Assembly: GCF_023278565.1 (NCBI RefSeq)
Contig: NC_064681.1
Coordinates: 3,224,001 to 3,288,000, forward strand
Length of the DNA: 64,000 bases
From: Colletotrichum lupini
Taxonomy: Eukaryota > Ascomycota > Sordariomycetes > Glomerellales > Glomerellaceae
Direction of reading: 5' to 3'
The translations under genes were made by a program, and so were the position numbers. The notes under the pieces are model-generated. The model was given only the letters and a program-made list of their open reading frames with translations. It was not told where the DNA came from and made no database searches. Of this stretch, positions 12,648 through 23,835 are shown piece after piece (position 1 is the first letter of the stretch; every line of letters begins with the position of its first letter).

Positions 12648-13186
12648 TAGTATTACGACTTAATATATATAATTAAGACTAGGGCCCGCCCCGTAGGCTT
12701 ACGGCGGCTATAATATACTATATATATAAGAATACGGGAATATAAAATAACTCTTATAGAACGGAAGAATTATAAATAAGTTATATATAAATAAGAAGTA
12801 GTAATTACGTAATAAGGTAATTATTATAATTATTTTAAGTAATTATTTATTAATATTTACTAAGCCATTACTTAACGAATAAGAGTAATTATTAATAAAA
12901 GATATATTTATAAGCGGACTTATATATAATATAAACTTAAGCTAGGCTCTAAGATAGACTTCTATAGCTTCTTTAATAATTAACTTAGTATTAAATCTCG
13001 TAATCGCTTTTAGCTATTTTTATTAAAAACCCTTTTTAATAAAACTATAATTAATTACTAAAGCCTTATTTACTTTATAATTTATAAATATAGTTTTAGG
13101 GAAGCTATTTATAATTACGATACTATTTACTTAGTACTTATAACCTTAACTTTTATTAATATACTTATTATAATCAGCTAGTTATA
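12648..13186 (+). repeat. Gypsy 5' LTR
   Basis: 539 bp. The canonical TG..CA ends appear as TA..TA, as expected after RIP. Gapless alignment to 19812-20350 shows mostly transition differences. Confidence 0.88.
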
Positions 13187-14396
13187 ATACTTTAATTACT
13201 CTTATTTAATAAGTTAACTTTATAAAACTTTCTAAGTAATAAAACAAACGACGATATTTTCTAAGACCTTAAGTACCTCTTTATTTAACTCTAAAAAACT
13301 TATTGACTTAGTTAGTAAATTAACTAAGGCCGAGGACGACGAGATATTTAATATTACTTATAACTTTAATAATAATATAGTTCTTAAAAAGGTAGATTAT
13401 AAGAAAATACGACGTATTATTAAAAAGAGTAATAAATAGAATAAAGAACTTACGGAGCTCTTTAATAATAACTCTACTTAAATAGTTATAACTTTAGTTA
13501 AAAATAATAAAAATATTATTATTTTTTAAAATATAGTTAACGAAGCTATAACTAACTTAAGAATTAAAAAAAAAAAAGTAAACGACTTAAAATAAGAAGT
13601 TAGGACCCTCTAAGCCGCTATTAGTATTATTAAAACTTTTATAAATAAATAAAAAAAACTTAAGCTTAACGTACTTATTATTTTTAATAGAACTACTAAA
13701 TATCTTAAGGGGTTTTTAATTTAAATTAGAACTTACTAAACGTTCTATATTATTAATTTTTCAAATAAGACTAAGCGAGTTATTTACGTAATAACCCTCC
13801 TTAAAGGACGAGCCCTAGAATAGTTCGAGCCCTTTTAAAAAGAATTCCTTAATAATAATAGTTATTTATTATATTATAAGGAGGAAATTATAAATATTTT
13901 TAGTAATATAATAGGATTCTAGAGCGCCCTTAAATCTTTATTTTAAGACCTTAATAAAAAACGATAAGCTAAAAAAGACCCAGCTAATTTTTAACAAACT
14001 AAATTTATTTCATATTATACTACTAAGTTTAAAAAACTTATAATACGACTTAATTTTACTAAAAGAACCCGCATCTTTTTGTTTTACTAAGGACTAAAAA
14101 ATAAGGTTAAGGATAAACTTAGTAAAATAAAAATACTAATAAATTTCCTATAGTACGTTAAACTTACTATTAAAATTAATACTTAACTATACGAATGATA
14201 TAAAGAAAAAGGAGAAGTATAACGCCCTTAAGCTAACTTTAATAAAAAATATTAAAGCTATAATAAATTACTAAGTAATTATTAAAATAACTTAAAAAAC
14301 TAATAGTAATAAAGTACGTTTTATAAGTAATACGGAGGACCTATAGATTTTAATATCGTAAAACACAAAGAACCGTAATAGAAAAAAGACTTTAAG

Positions 14397-14443
14397 TACT
14401 ATAATTATAATAAGTTAGGATATATAGCTAGAGACTATTAATA
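14397..14443 (+). pseudogene. Gag zinc-knuckle relic
   Basis: The plus-strand reading YYNYNKLGYIARDY has the spacing of a CCHC knuckle (C-x2-C-x4-H-x4-C), but every metal-binding Cys or His position is now Tyr. Each is the result of a single TGY-to-TAY or CAY-to-TAY change. Confidence 0.75.
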
Positions 14444-16599
14444 ACCTAAGCGTATTTAATATTAACCTATTTTAAAAAAACGAGCTAATATTATAAATAA
14501 GGAAATTCCCTATAAATAACTCTTATAAATAGCTTATTATAACGACGACTATTTTACTTATTAAAATAGTAAAAAATAAATAAAATAATACCCTAAATAA
14601 CCTAAAAATAATAAACAATCTACTTTATTATTTATTAAAACCCTAGTAGTAAAAAGAAAAGAAAAGGAGATACCCGCTTATCGACCCTATACTCTTAAAA
14701 AGAATAATATTAAATATTTTATTATACTTTTTTAAATTTATAAAAATATAAAAGAAAAGGGTAAAACGGACCCTATTACGAAGAATATGCTTAACCTTTT
14801 TAAAGGACGAATTAAGTAAAGACTCTTAATTAATATAAAAAGATAGCTCTTTAAGCTTAAAAAAAAGGACCTAATATAAAAAAAATTATAAGTAGCCTCG
14901 TATATATAGTATAATAAAATAATATAAACTAAAAATAACTTATTAAGTTTTAAAAAGAACTTAATTTAAATAAAATATTAACTAAGTTTATTTATATAAT
15001 ATAACGAGTAAACGCTAATAAAACATTTATTTATAAAGTTAAGGAATAGCTCGAGGACTTTATATATAAAAATAAAATTAAAGTACTTAAAAAACTAACT
15101 CTTAACTTTGGAATTATTAATAAAAAAAGAATTAATTTTAAAATTAAAAAAGAAAATATTAAAATAAGAACTAGTTCTTTTTATTTTAATAAAGTAGAAT
15201 TACTTTATAATTCGAACGAACCTCGTAATATTACTTAACGACGTACTTAAATAAAAATCGATTATAAAATACTATTTAGCGTTAATAATACTAGCTCTAA
15301 AAAGAACGACGATAAATTACGGTATAAATATATTTATTTATTTAAAAATAACTAAGTTATTTAGTTTTATAAAAGTAAAGAATATAAAAAGGTTATAATA
15401 ACCCCTTATATAGATAAAAATTACTCTTTATTTAACCCTAAAAACCCCTTTTATAAGGAATTATTCTAAGTAGAATACCTAGATAATAAATACCTTTACT
15501 ATTTTATATTTAAGTAAAATAGTCGTTTCTATTTACGAAGATATAATAATAAAATTATTAAGGATATTTACGTAAAAAATTAACTACTTAGCTAGACGCT
15601 ACTAAGCTTTAATAATAGTAATAGAGCTATATTCGGTTTAAACCTTAACTTCTTTATAAAGTACCTTAATAATAAATATATAAAGTAAAAAGACTATAAA
15701 TACGACTAATACTAAATTTATTATATTAAAAGGGCTAAGGCCTAGAGGGAGTATTAAGAGAAATATAAGTAAAAACCCCGTTTAAAAAAATAAATAATAA
15801 AAAACTAAGAAAGCTAATTATAAAAGAACGACGAGAGATAAAAATAAAAGAAAAGTTTTTATATATACCTAAATAACGTAACGACGTATACTTACGAGTT
15901 AACCTCGATATTTATAAACGAAGATTAAATACTATTATTAATAATAGTATATAAGAAACTTATATTTTGTTAAGAATAATAAATAAACTTAATTTATTAT
16001 TAGTATAAAAAGATAATTTATATTAATTATAAATAGTAAAAAGAGAACGAGTTAATTATAATTATAAATATATTAATCGAGAGACTATATATTTCTTAAT
16101 ATATATTAATAATTAACAAAAATAATTATAATACGATATTATAGAGATCGGAAATATTAATATTATTTTAACAATCTCGTAGTTATAAAAGTATAACTTA
16201 TAAATAAATTAGATTACTAACTAAGTTTTCTAAGAAAATTTAATTACTAAACGACTTAAAAAAAAAGGATTTAAACGGATTTTTAAAAACTCCTAAAAAA
16301 CGAGAATAAATATAATGTATAGCTTTTATTAAAATAGTAAAAAGCTCTAAGAAGTTTATAATTAATATTAACGATTAGGGATTATAATAACTCTCAATTA
16401 TATTTAAAAAGTACTAAATATATACGAAACTATTTATAAAACTTAAAGAAATAGGATTATTAAAATATAGTAATTAAGATATAAAAATCGAATTTAAAAA
16501 AGGAACGTAATTTAAGTTCTTTTTAATATATTTAATAAATTAAGAGGAATAGGAATATCTTAACAAATATATCGATAAGAAACTTAAGAAAGGACTTAT

Positions 16600-17000
16600 T
16601 TAACTATTAAATTCTTTTATAAAATTACCCTTATTCTTTATACTAAAAAAAGGAATAAAAAAACGAAGATTAGTTATTAATTATAAAAAACTTAACGAAA
16701 TTACGAAAAAGAATTACTATTTTTTATTATTTATTACTAAGCTTAGAGATTTATTTTATAGAGCTAATCAGTTTATTACTATAGATCTTAAAAAAGTATT
16801 TAATTAAATTCGGATTAAAAAAAGAAATAAATAAAAAATAGTATTCTAAACTTATAGAGGACTTTTTAAGTACCTCGTTATACCCTTTAGACTTATTAAT
16901 ACTCTAATAACTTTTTAAATAATAGTTAACTACGTACTCCGGGAGTATATTAATATTTTTATTATTATTTATATTAATAATATTTTTATCTTCTCCCCCG
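16600..17000 (+). pseudogene. Gypsy reverse transcriptase relic
   Basis: The plus-strand frame retains RRLVINYKKLNEIT, then ITIDLKKVFN, then LFKYLVIPF and NNIFIFS. These are the Gypsy RT blocks including the equivalent of the YLDDIL catalytic motif, whose aspartates are replaced by Asn (GAY to AAY). It is not functional. Confidence 0.82.
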
Positions 17001-18129
17001 ATTTTAAAATATATAAGAAGTATATTTATATAATATTTTAAAAACTTTAAAATACTAAATTATATACCGAACCTTTTAAATACGAGTTCTATATATAAAA
17101 AGTAGACTTTTTTAAATATACTATTATATTAAAATAAATTTATATATAAATATTAAAAATAGAGATAATTAACGACTAGCTTATATTATAAAACGTTAAG
17201 GACGTATAAGGATTTTTAGGATTTATTAATTTTTACTGACGATTTTTTAAAAACTATATTAATATAATTAAACCTCTTAATAACTTAATATAAAAGGATA
17301 CCCTATTTATTTAGGACCTTAAGTATAAAGAAGTATTTATCAAAGTTAAAAATATAGTCGTTTTTAAACTAGTTATTATAATCTTAAACCCCTAAAAACT
17401 TTTTAAAATTAAAACTAATATTTTAAATTTTATTATAAGAGCGGTCTTAGGATAACAAGATAAATAAAGAAAGCTTTATTTATATTACTTTTATTTTAAA
17501 GTATTTTATAGAGTAGAATTAAATTAATAAATCTATAATAAAGAATTAATAGCTATTATCGAAGTATTTTAAAAATAGAGGCTATAATTATTTAGAACTA
17601 AGTACGAAGTTATAGTTTATATAAATTATAAGAACTTTATAAACTTTATAATAAATAAGAACCTAAATAAACGATAAGTTAAATAGAGCGAATTCCTATC
17701 TAAATTTAACTTCTAAATTATTTATTAAAAAGGTTTAGAAAATAGTAAGGTAAACGCTCTTAATAAAAGACCTAATTACGAAGTTGCGGTTTTAAAAAAA
17801 AATATAAGTTATTTTTAAATAAGAAAAAAATAGTAGCTTTATACTAATTATAAAGCTTTTTATAATAATTAAAAAGATTAGTACTAGCCCGACTAAAGAA
17901 ATAACCCCTAAACTTATTATAAAAATTTATAATATACTAGTATACGGTTACTAAAGAATTATTAAAATATAAAAACGAATTCGTTAATACTACGATAAAT
18001 CCGCTATACGTACTAAAATTATAAAAGTAATTAAGGACTATACGACTTATAAAAAAAATAAAAATAGCTTATATAAACCTTATAGCGAGCTATAATTACT
18101 ATAATTACTAATGAAAATATAATAATTAA

Positions 18130-18270
18130 TTATATAGGACTTTATTATTAAACTACTAAAGTCTAGAGAACTATTTATTAAAGTATAATATAATAATATC
18201 TTAGTTATAATCGATCGACTTACTAAGTTTACTTATTTTATTTTTTATAAAGAATTTAGTACTATAAAAG
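18130..18270 (+). pseudogene. Gypsy integrase core relic
   Basis: Plus-strand frame reads DFIIKLLKSRELF followed by NNILVIIDRLTKFTYFI, the integrase core pattern. Its position after RT confirms Ty3/Gypsy domain order. Confidence 0.78.
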
Positions 18271-19811
18271 ACCTAGTATATATATTTACTAAGGTTATAC
18301 TTTCGAACTATAGTTTACTAAAAGAAATTATTTTTAATAGAGATAAGCTATTTATTTCGAAGTTTTAGAAATCCCTAATTTCGTAACTTAGTATAAATTA
18401 TAAACTATTGATATTATTCTATTTACAAACTAATAGATAAATAAAAAGGATTAATTAAATCTTCGAAATATACCTTCGTTATTATATAAACTATAACTAA
18501 AATAATTAAGTAGTACTTTTATTAATAACTTAGTTCATATATAATAATATAATTAGTAAAAATATAAAAGAATTTCCGTTTTACTTTAATTACGGATTCT
18601 AGTTAATAATATATAAAGAAGTATAATAAGGATTATAAGCTATAAAAGCTATAATAAACGTAAGTAAACTTAAGGAGATCTATAAATAAGCCTTATTAAA
18701 CCTCGAGTTCGTATAATAGTATGTAAAAAAGAATATAAATAGATTAAGGATTAGAGAACTATTTTTAAAAAAGGGGGATAATACTTACTTCTTTTATTAT
18801 AATATTAAAACGAAATAATTAAGTAATAAATTAAACTATAAAAAACTTAGACTTTTTAAGATTATTAAAAAAGTCTTATTAATTAATTATAGATTAAAAT
18901 TATTAAATACGATACGATACTATCCCGTTTTTTATATTTTATTACTCGAACTTATATTAAGAGGTTTATATATAAAAAATTATATTATCGTTAAACTAAA
19001 CTAATTAAAATACGAAGTTAAACGAATTATTAATTATAAAATTAGGAATAAAATATAAAAATTCCTTATTAAGTAAAAAAACTATAAATATAAAGAAAAT
19101 ATATAGGAACTTATTATAAACCTCTAGAACTCTCGGGAATTCTTTTTAAAATACTAAAGTGAAAATTAAAACTAAAACTCCTAGCTATTATAGCGTTTTA
19201 GTTAATTATTTTAAAAGTATTATTAAATTATACCTCCCGCGTAGTGGCCGATTTATTCTTATTAATAATATTAAAAAAATTAGGAATCGCTTTCCCCCTC
19301 TTAAATACTATCCTTTTTTTTTAAAAAAACGATTTAACTTTAATAAAGACTAATCTATTTTAGCCTATATATAATATAAAGCTTTTACTTATTTTTAAAA
19401 AGAAAGCTCTTTTACCTCCTCCTCGCGTTCTAATTTATTAATTTTAAATAAAAAACGATTTACTACGAGCATAATTAATATAAAAAAATATTAATCAAAA
19501 AGAAAGAAAAACTTATAATTATATATAATATTAGTAGTCGCGTTATAAGAATAATTACGATATATATACTCGTAATACTTTAATTTACCCTTTAATATCT
19601 TATATTTTTACCTTAACAAATAATAAAATAAGTAAAGTATTACGATTTCGAATCCTCGCTCCTTAATTTTAAGAATAAGCTTTAGTTAACGATATATTAA
19701 AGATCTAGTGAATATTTTAGTATTTTTAGAAGAATTACTTAACGAGCCCTAACCTAGGCCATAACGACTTATTTATAGGTTTATAAGGATAAAACTTTTA
19801 AAAAAGAGACT

Positions 19812-20350
19812 TAATATTATAACTTAATATATATAATTAAAACTAAGGCCCGCCCCGTAGGCTTATAGTAATTATAATATATTATATATATAAGAATATG
19901 GGAATATAGGGTAACTCTTATAGAATAAAAGAACTATAAATAAGTTATATATAAATAAGAAGTAATAATTACGTAATAAGGTAATTATTATAATTATTCT
20001 AAGTAATTACTTATTAATATTTACTAAGCAATTACTTAATAAATAAGAGTAATTATTAATAAAAAATATATTCATAAATAGACTTATATATAGTATAAAC
20101 TTAAGCCGGGCTCTAAGATAGACTTCTATAACTTTTTTAATAATTAATTTAGTATTAAATCTCGTAATTACTTTTAGCTATTTTTACTAAGAACCCCTTT
20201 TAATAAGACTATAATTAATTACCGAAGCCTTATTTACCTTACGATTTATAAATATAGTTTTAGGGAAGCTATTTACGACTATAATACTATTTACTTAGTA
20301 CTTATAGCCTTAACTTCTACTAATATACTTACTACGACTAGCTAGCCGTA
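19812..20350 (+). repeat. Gypsy 3' LTR
   Basis: 539 bp, same length as the 5' copy and aligned without gaps, followed at once by the ATACG duplication at 20351-20355. Confidence 0.88.
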
Positions 20351-20355
20351 ATACG
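20351..20355. repeat. Target site duplication ATACG, right copy (Gypsy element)
   Basis: Matches 12643-12647 and restores the DNA transposon sequence beyond it. Confidence 0.85.
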
Positions 20356-20640
20356 TAGGCCTATAAGTGCTCCTAGAGCTCTTTAATCGTTATGACTAAT
20401 ACGAGATATAGCGGGTTAGGTATATCGTACTCCTCTAATTACGTAGGGGCAATTAGGTTAATTAGCAGTGCCTCTATTAAAAAGTCGTAATAGCTTTACT
20501 TTTCGCGGGCGGCGACGGCGAGGTTGAAGTAAGTAGGTTAAAGTAGGTAAGTAGAAGTGGAAGTGGAAGTGGAAGTAGGCAATTAGCAGTAGTGGAAATC
20601 GGTCGGAATAATCCCTGGCCTCTCATTGGTCGGATCACTT

Positions 20641-20698
20641 TAGGAAAAGTGGGACACAGCCCCCCCAGCCAACTGACACAGCCCCCCTAGCAGAACTC
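20641..20698 (-). repeat. Right terminal inverted repeat of the DNA transposon
   Basis: 58 bp ending CCCCCCTAGCAGAACTC. Unlike the left TIR it retains CA and TG dinucleotides, so it has largely escaped RIP. Confidence 0.9.
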
Positions 20699-20706
20699 TT
20701 AGATAT
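20699..20706. repeat. Target site duplication TTAGATAT, right copy (DNA transposon)
   Basis: Directly abuts the right TIR and equals 2722-2729. Beyond it the sequence has normal dinucleotide content. Confidence 0.85.
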
Positions 20707-21067
20707 ACCCGCTATTAGGCACAGCATTTCTAGGATACCAGCGTTAGAGATACCCAGCTTTTAGGCTTACCAAGAGAAAGGGGTGAAAGCATCAAGCAAT
20801 ACATTACGGCCTTGACGATATTTGGACAATAATAAAAAACCATCTCTTCGATTCCATGTTCCTAAGGTCTTACTTATGTATCCAGATTGAACCCTGGATT
20901 GCCTCCTTGTATAATACATGGGACCCTAATAAGTGCGAAAATAACCCCTTTCAGCTATACGAACCTCTCGGTCAACGTCCCAGCGAAGCAATGATTTATC
21001 TGTCGTTACGGAAGATTTATAGGCATGATGATCCTCAAAAAAAACAAAACCCCCCCACTTCACTGAC
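20707..21067. other. 3' flank of the O-methyltransferase gene, no gene seen
   Basis: Unique DNA between the transposon nest and the stop codon of the O-methyltransferase. A 135-residue open frame from 20856 runs antisense into the O-methyltransferase and is treated as a shadow. The motif TTAGGCACAGCA near 20,714 also occurs on the other side of the nest near 2,705. Confidence 0.5.
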
Positions 21068-22444
21068 TCACGCCAAACTTATGTCAATGAGAGAAAGTTC
21101 CCCGAGCTCAGGGCGGAATACTGTCTTCACTTGGAGCTTAGGCGTCACCGCACTGCAGAGGTTCTCGAACGCAGTTCTTGTACGTTCGCGACCATTAAGG
21201 TTCATCAACATCAGCAGGTCCCGATCACTAAAGCTTGTCAATACGAGTTCTGTCAGGCTATGACAAATGAGGGGTGGAACTGACTGCATGCGACGTTCTC
21301 TCTCACGGCTCTCTTGTCCCGGTTCAGGGACCACGACATCGTTGATAATAATACGGTCCTGGGGTCTCAGAGATGACGCCAGACTCTGAAGAATGTTCTG
21401 AGCGTACTTGTCGCTCCAGTCGTGAAGGATAAAGCGGCAGAAGTAGGCAATGCCTTCTCCATCAGCAACCTTGTGCTCAGGCTGAGGCTTCATGAAGTCG
21501 TGGGGACGGAAAGTGACGCGGCCCTTTAACTCCTCAGGGCAGGACTTGGCCCCGACTTCGACGGTCTCCGGCAAGTCTTGCACCTCGAAATGGAGCTTTG
21601 GGTACTTCTTGGCCAGAGCCATTGAAATGTGGCCAGGGCCACCACCAACGTCAACAATGAGACGGATGTGGTCTTTTTCCAGCAAGTGCCACGGGTATCC
21701 GCCGTCAACAGCGTGACGAAGGTCGTAGGCACCGCCAACCGCAATGCCGCGCATGGCGCGGGCAAACATATCGTGCAGCTGCTGACCGTCTGCTTCGCGG
21801 AAGCGCTGGAACTGAGAAATCTTTCTGCCAATGGAGACTCCGTAGGCAGACTCGTTCGCCTCCATACTGTAGCCGTAGCTTTGCAGCGCTTTGGGGACAG
21901 ATGCGCCGGCCGGATAAGCAATGGTGGCACTCAGATCCATCCATGCTTCCAGGTCAGGGTCTGTCACGAGAAGCGCAGACATGGCGTTGTGGGCGACGGT
22001 GCCGCCTGGCTGGGCCTCGAACAAGCCATAGGAAGACGTGTGCTGGAGAATGCGCTCGACGAGGGCCGGTGTGACCTCGGGCTTGCCGACTGCCTCAGAA
22101 ACGGCTGCGTATGTTATACTTCCTCCCAGTGGGATATGGCTGGCTAGCTTGTACTTCAGGGCAATTTGGAGAGAAGCTGTGGCGCAGTGCTCAAAGCTCA
22201 GAGTGATGAGTGTGTCTCTGGGCCCACGAGCCAGACGAACAACACGTTCTGCGGCATCGACGATTGATGTCTTTGCCTGGAAATAGGGCACGTTCTCGGG
22301 AGTAAGTTCGAGGCTGGGTGCGGCGGCTTCGGTGGAGAGCTTTTCAAGACCGCGATTGGAAAGAAACTTATTCAGCTCAGCCGAAGCTGATGACAGGATT
22401 GCGACAAGCTCGGTGAGCTCGTCTTCGATAATACGGCTGGGCAT
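21068..22444 (-). CDS. SAM-dependent O-methyltransferase (CTB2-like)
   Basis: This enzyme should transfer a methyl group from SAM to a phenolic oxygen of the polyketide intermediate, in the cytosol. The start is the first ATG at 22444; an upstream extension begins at GTG. A 57-nt intron (21228-21284, GTCAGT..TTTAG) splits a His codon and restores HDRDLLMLMNLNGRERT; because it is a multiple of three without a stop, the frame reads through it. The spliced protein is 439 residues. The N-terminal winged-helix dimerisation part is followed by the SAM motif DVGGGPGH at residue 265, and the catalytic HDW follows at about residue 341. It is a plant-type O-methyltransferase of the size of CTB2. It lies next to the fused methyltransferase-monooxygenase on the same strand. 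Confidence 0.87.
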   Translation of the reverse strand: MPSRIIEDELTELVAILSSASAELNKFLSNRGLEKLSTEAAAPSLELTPENVPYFQAKTSIVDAAERVVRLARGPRDTLITLSFEHCATASLQIALKYKLASHIPLGGSITYAAVSEAVGKPEVTPALVERILQHTSSYGLFEAQPGGTVAHNAMSALLVTDPDLEAWMDLSATIAYPAGASVPKALQSYGYSMEANESAYGVSIGRKISQFQRFREADGQQLHDMFARAMRGIAVGGAYDLRHAVDGGYPWHLLEKDHIRLIVDVGGGPGHISMALAKKYPKLHFEVQDLPETVEVGAKSCPEELKGRVTFRPHDFMKPQPEHKVADGEGIAYFCRFILHDWSDKYAQNILQSLASSLRPQDRIIINDVVVPEPGQESRERERRMQSVPPLICHSLTELVLTSFSDRDLLMLMNLNGRERTRTAFENLCSAVTPKLQVKTVFRPELGELSLIDISLA

Positions 22445-23835
22445 CTTGATGATTGGCGGGCGAGGTGATATCAACTGAGATTGATCTGATGACAAAAGCA
22501 CAGGCTTCTGATTTGAGAGTAATATGGGAAAAGTGCACGGTATGAGGTAACTCCAGCCATGGCGGTTGATGTTCTTTTAATCAGAGCCATTTAAGACTGA
22601 ATGTCATCCCGCACTATCGAAACTCACCGCATCGTTCTTTACACAACGCCGGCTTCCCGAGTTGCTTCACCGCGAGCCGGGCGTCTTCAGGTGTCATTCA
22701 AGAAGTCGATCTGGTGCAACGCCCTGTGAAGGGTTCCAGACGCCAAGGCTGACAGAAAGCCCCGCAGGAAGACTCCGTTTTCCCTAGATCATGCCGGACG
22801 GGAGGTTGGAACAAGCTTGGACATGGGGTAAATGATCACCGACCGTTTCTGCTGTCATGAGTGGAGCCATTTAAGGCGCCATTTGCCAACCAAAGCTTAT
22901 TAAATAGAGTTTGCGATAGCGGGACACGTCTTAATCGCCGGAATCAAAGTCGCCGGCCCAGTTAACAACGTTCAGACGAATCTTTATAACAGAACGGTAT
23001 TCGTAAACCCAGTGTCTTGAGTTGAAACCCGATTACGTTTATGCAATTACCCATCTCGGAGTCTACATCGGTGTTGATGTCGGGTCTCGGGATTCTCTCC
23101 ATCGAAGTGAAGTTGCCGGCTTCCTTTGATGAATTTGTCTATTCGTTCTTTACTCAATGATCCTGATTTCCATCAGCGCACTTAGCATTCACTTCATTCA
23201 TCATGATTGCGAGTTCGTTTAGAATACTGGTACAAGAAAATTAAGGTGGGCCGCTGACCACCTTATCTAGAAATATTTTGGTATCCGATGAATGTGTGTC
23301 AAGCAGTCGTCTTTAATATTGAACCTTGTGCCGGTGGGAAGCTTCTCAGCTTTTTCAGCTCCGGATGTCTCTAGACAATCTAAAATGCGTAGAGCCCTTA
23401 ACAGTCCGAAATGAGCAGTACGTAAGTAGTGTCTGTACTCGAAGTCAAAATTGTGCGAACTTCTAACCATACTTTGCACAACGACTCAACTATTCCGCGT
23501 GGATAAGCGAACCGACCACTGACAATACAGACATTGCCACAACATTATGCCTTGACAGTGCTGAACAATGAGTCCAGGATCGCGAGTGTGAACATTTGAT
23601 GCCGCCTTCAGGTGCCGACCTGCCGAGGTGATGCCTATTTGCTTTCTGACGGTGCATCACAGCTCGGGACATGACTCTTGATCCCAGGGTACAGCTCGGC
23701 AGACCTTTCTTGACTCTGAAGCGCTTCATATGAGTGATGTTTGCGCCACGATTACTATTGAGAATAGTGGAGGAAATCGCTAATCATGCTTGAATCTACT
23801 AATCTTTCTCACTATCAATCTGTGGGTCTGAGGTC
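22445..23835. other. Intergenic region upstream of the O-methyltransferase
   Basis: About 1.4 kb holding the promoter of the O-methyltransferase and the 3' end of the fused gene. The only open frames are short, without domains. A TTCCCGAG site lies at 22654-22661, matching sites in the PKS and MFS promoters. Confidence 0.5.

Larger units (their letters stand above)
12648..20350 (+). mobile_element. Ty3/Gypsy-type LTR retrotransposon, RIP-inactivated
   Basis: The element is 7,703 bp with two 539-bp LTRs and the duplication ATACG. Relics read on the plus strand in Gypsy order: a Gag zinc knuckle at about 14,397-14,443, reverse transcriptase at about 16,600-17,000 (INYKKLNEIT.KN, then EYINIFI and NNIFIFS), and integrase at about 18,130-18,270 (DFIIKLLKSRELF, then ILVIIDRLTKFTYFI). 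A polypurine run lies just before the right LTR (about 19,799-19,809). All frames are broken by RIP stops. It lies inside the DNA transposon. Confidence 0.9.
9645..20698 (-). mobile_element. TIR DNA transposon (probably Mutator-like), interrupted by the Gypsy element
   Basis: The element consists of 9645-12647 plus 20356-20698 (about 3.3 kb), bounded by 58-bp terminal inverted repeats and the 8-bp duplication TTAGATAT. It carries decayed minus-strand coding sequence at about 11,050-11,900. One stretch near 11,330-11,270 reads YENFGIRTNSP..TAYKDLK, which resembles the HFG-x-R-x-TSRVE-x-AH-x-x-LK segment of fungal MULE transposases. The 8-bp duplication would also suit hAT, so the superfamily call is tentative. 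An AAGTGG-type tandem run sits near the right end (about 20,540-20,576). Confidence 0.75.
2722..20706. mobile_element. Nest of three RIP-degraded transposable elements
   Basis: This block is very AT-rich, full of stops in all frames, and almost lacks CA and TG dinucleotides while keeping many CG dinucleotides. That is the pattern of RIP (C-to-T mainly at CpA), not of ordinary CpG deamination. The outer border is the 8-bp target duplication TTAGATAT at 2722-2729 and 20699-20706. Inside are a DNA transposon, a Copia element that landed across its left border, and a Gypsy element that landed within it. The flanking unique DNA on both sides has normal CA/TG content, so the mutated block stops close to the element borders. 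Confidence 0.92.

Noticed and set aside
19159..19353. 64-codon open frame inside the Gypsy element
   Set aside because: It lies in RIP-mutated DNA, shows no domain, and chance open frames of this size are expected.
2722..20706. Interpretation of the AT-rich block as a centromere or mitochondrial insertion
   Set aside because: Exact LTR pairs, TIRs and target duplications explain the whole block, and the transitions fit RIP.
20856..21263. 135-codon plus-strand frame at the methyltransferase 3' end
   Set aside because: Half of it is antisense to the methyltransferase C-terminus and intron; the rest has no features.
21068..22444. Possible premature stop or frame defect in the O-methyltransferase near its C-terminus
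   Set aside because: The odd insert is explained by a 57-nt intron with normal splice borders that restores a continuous conserved segment.
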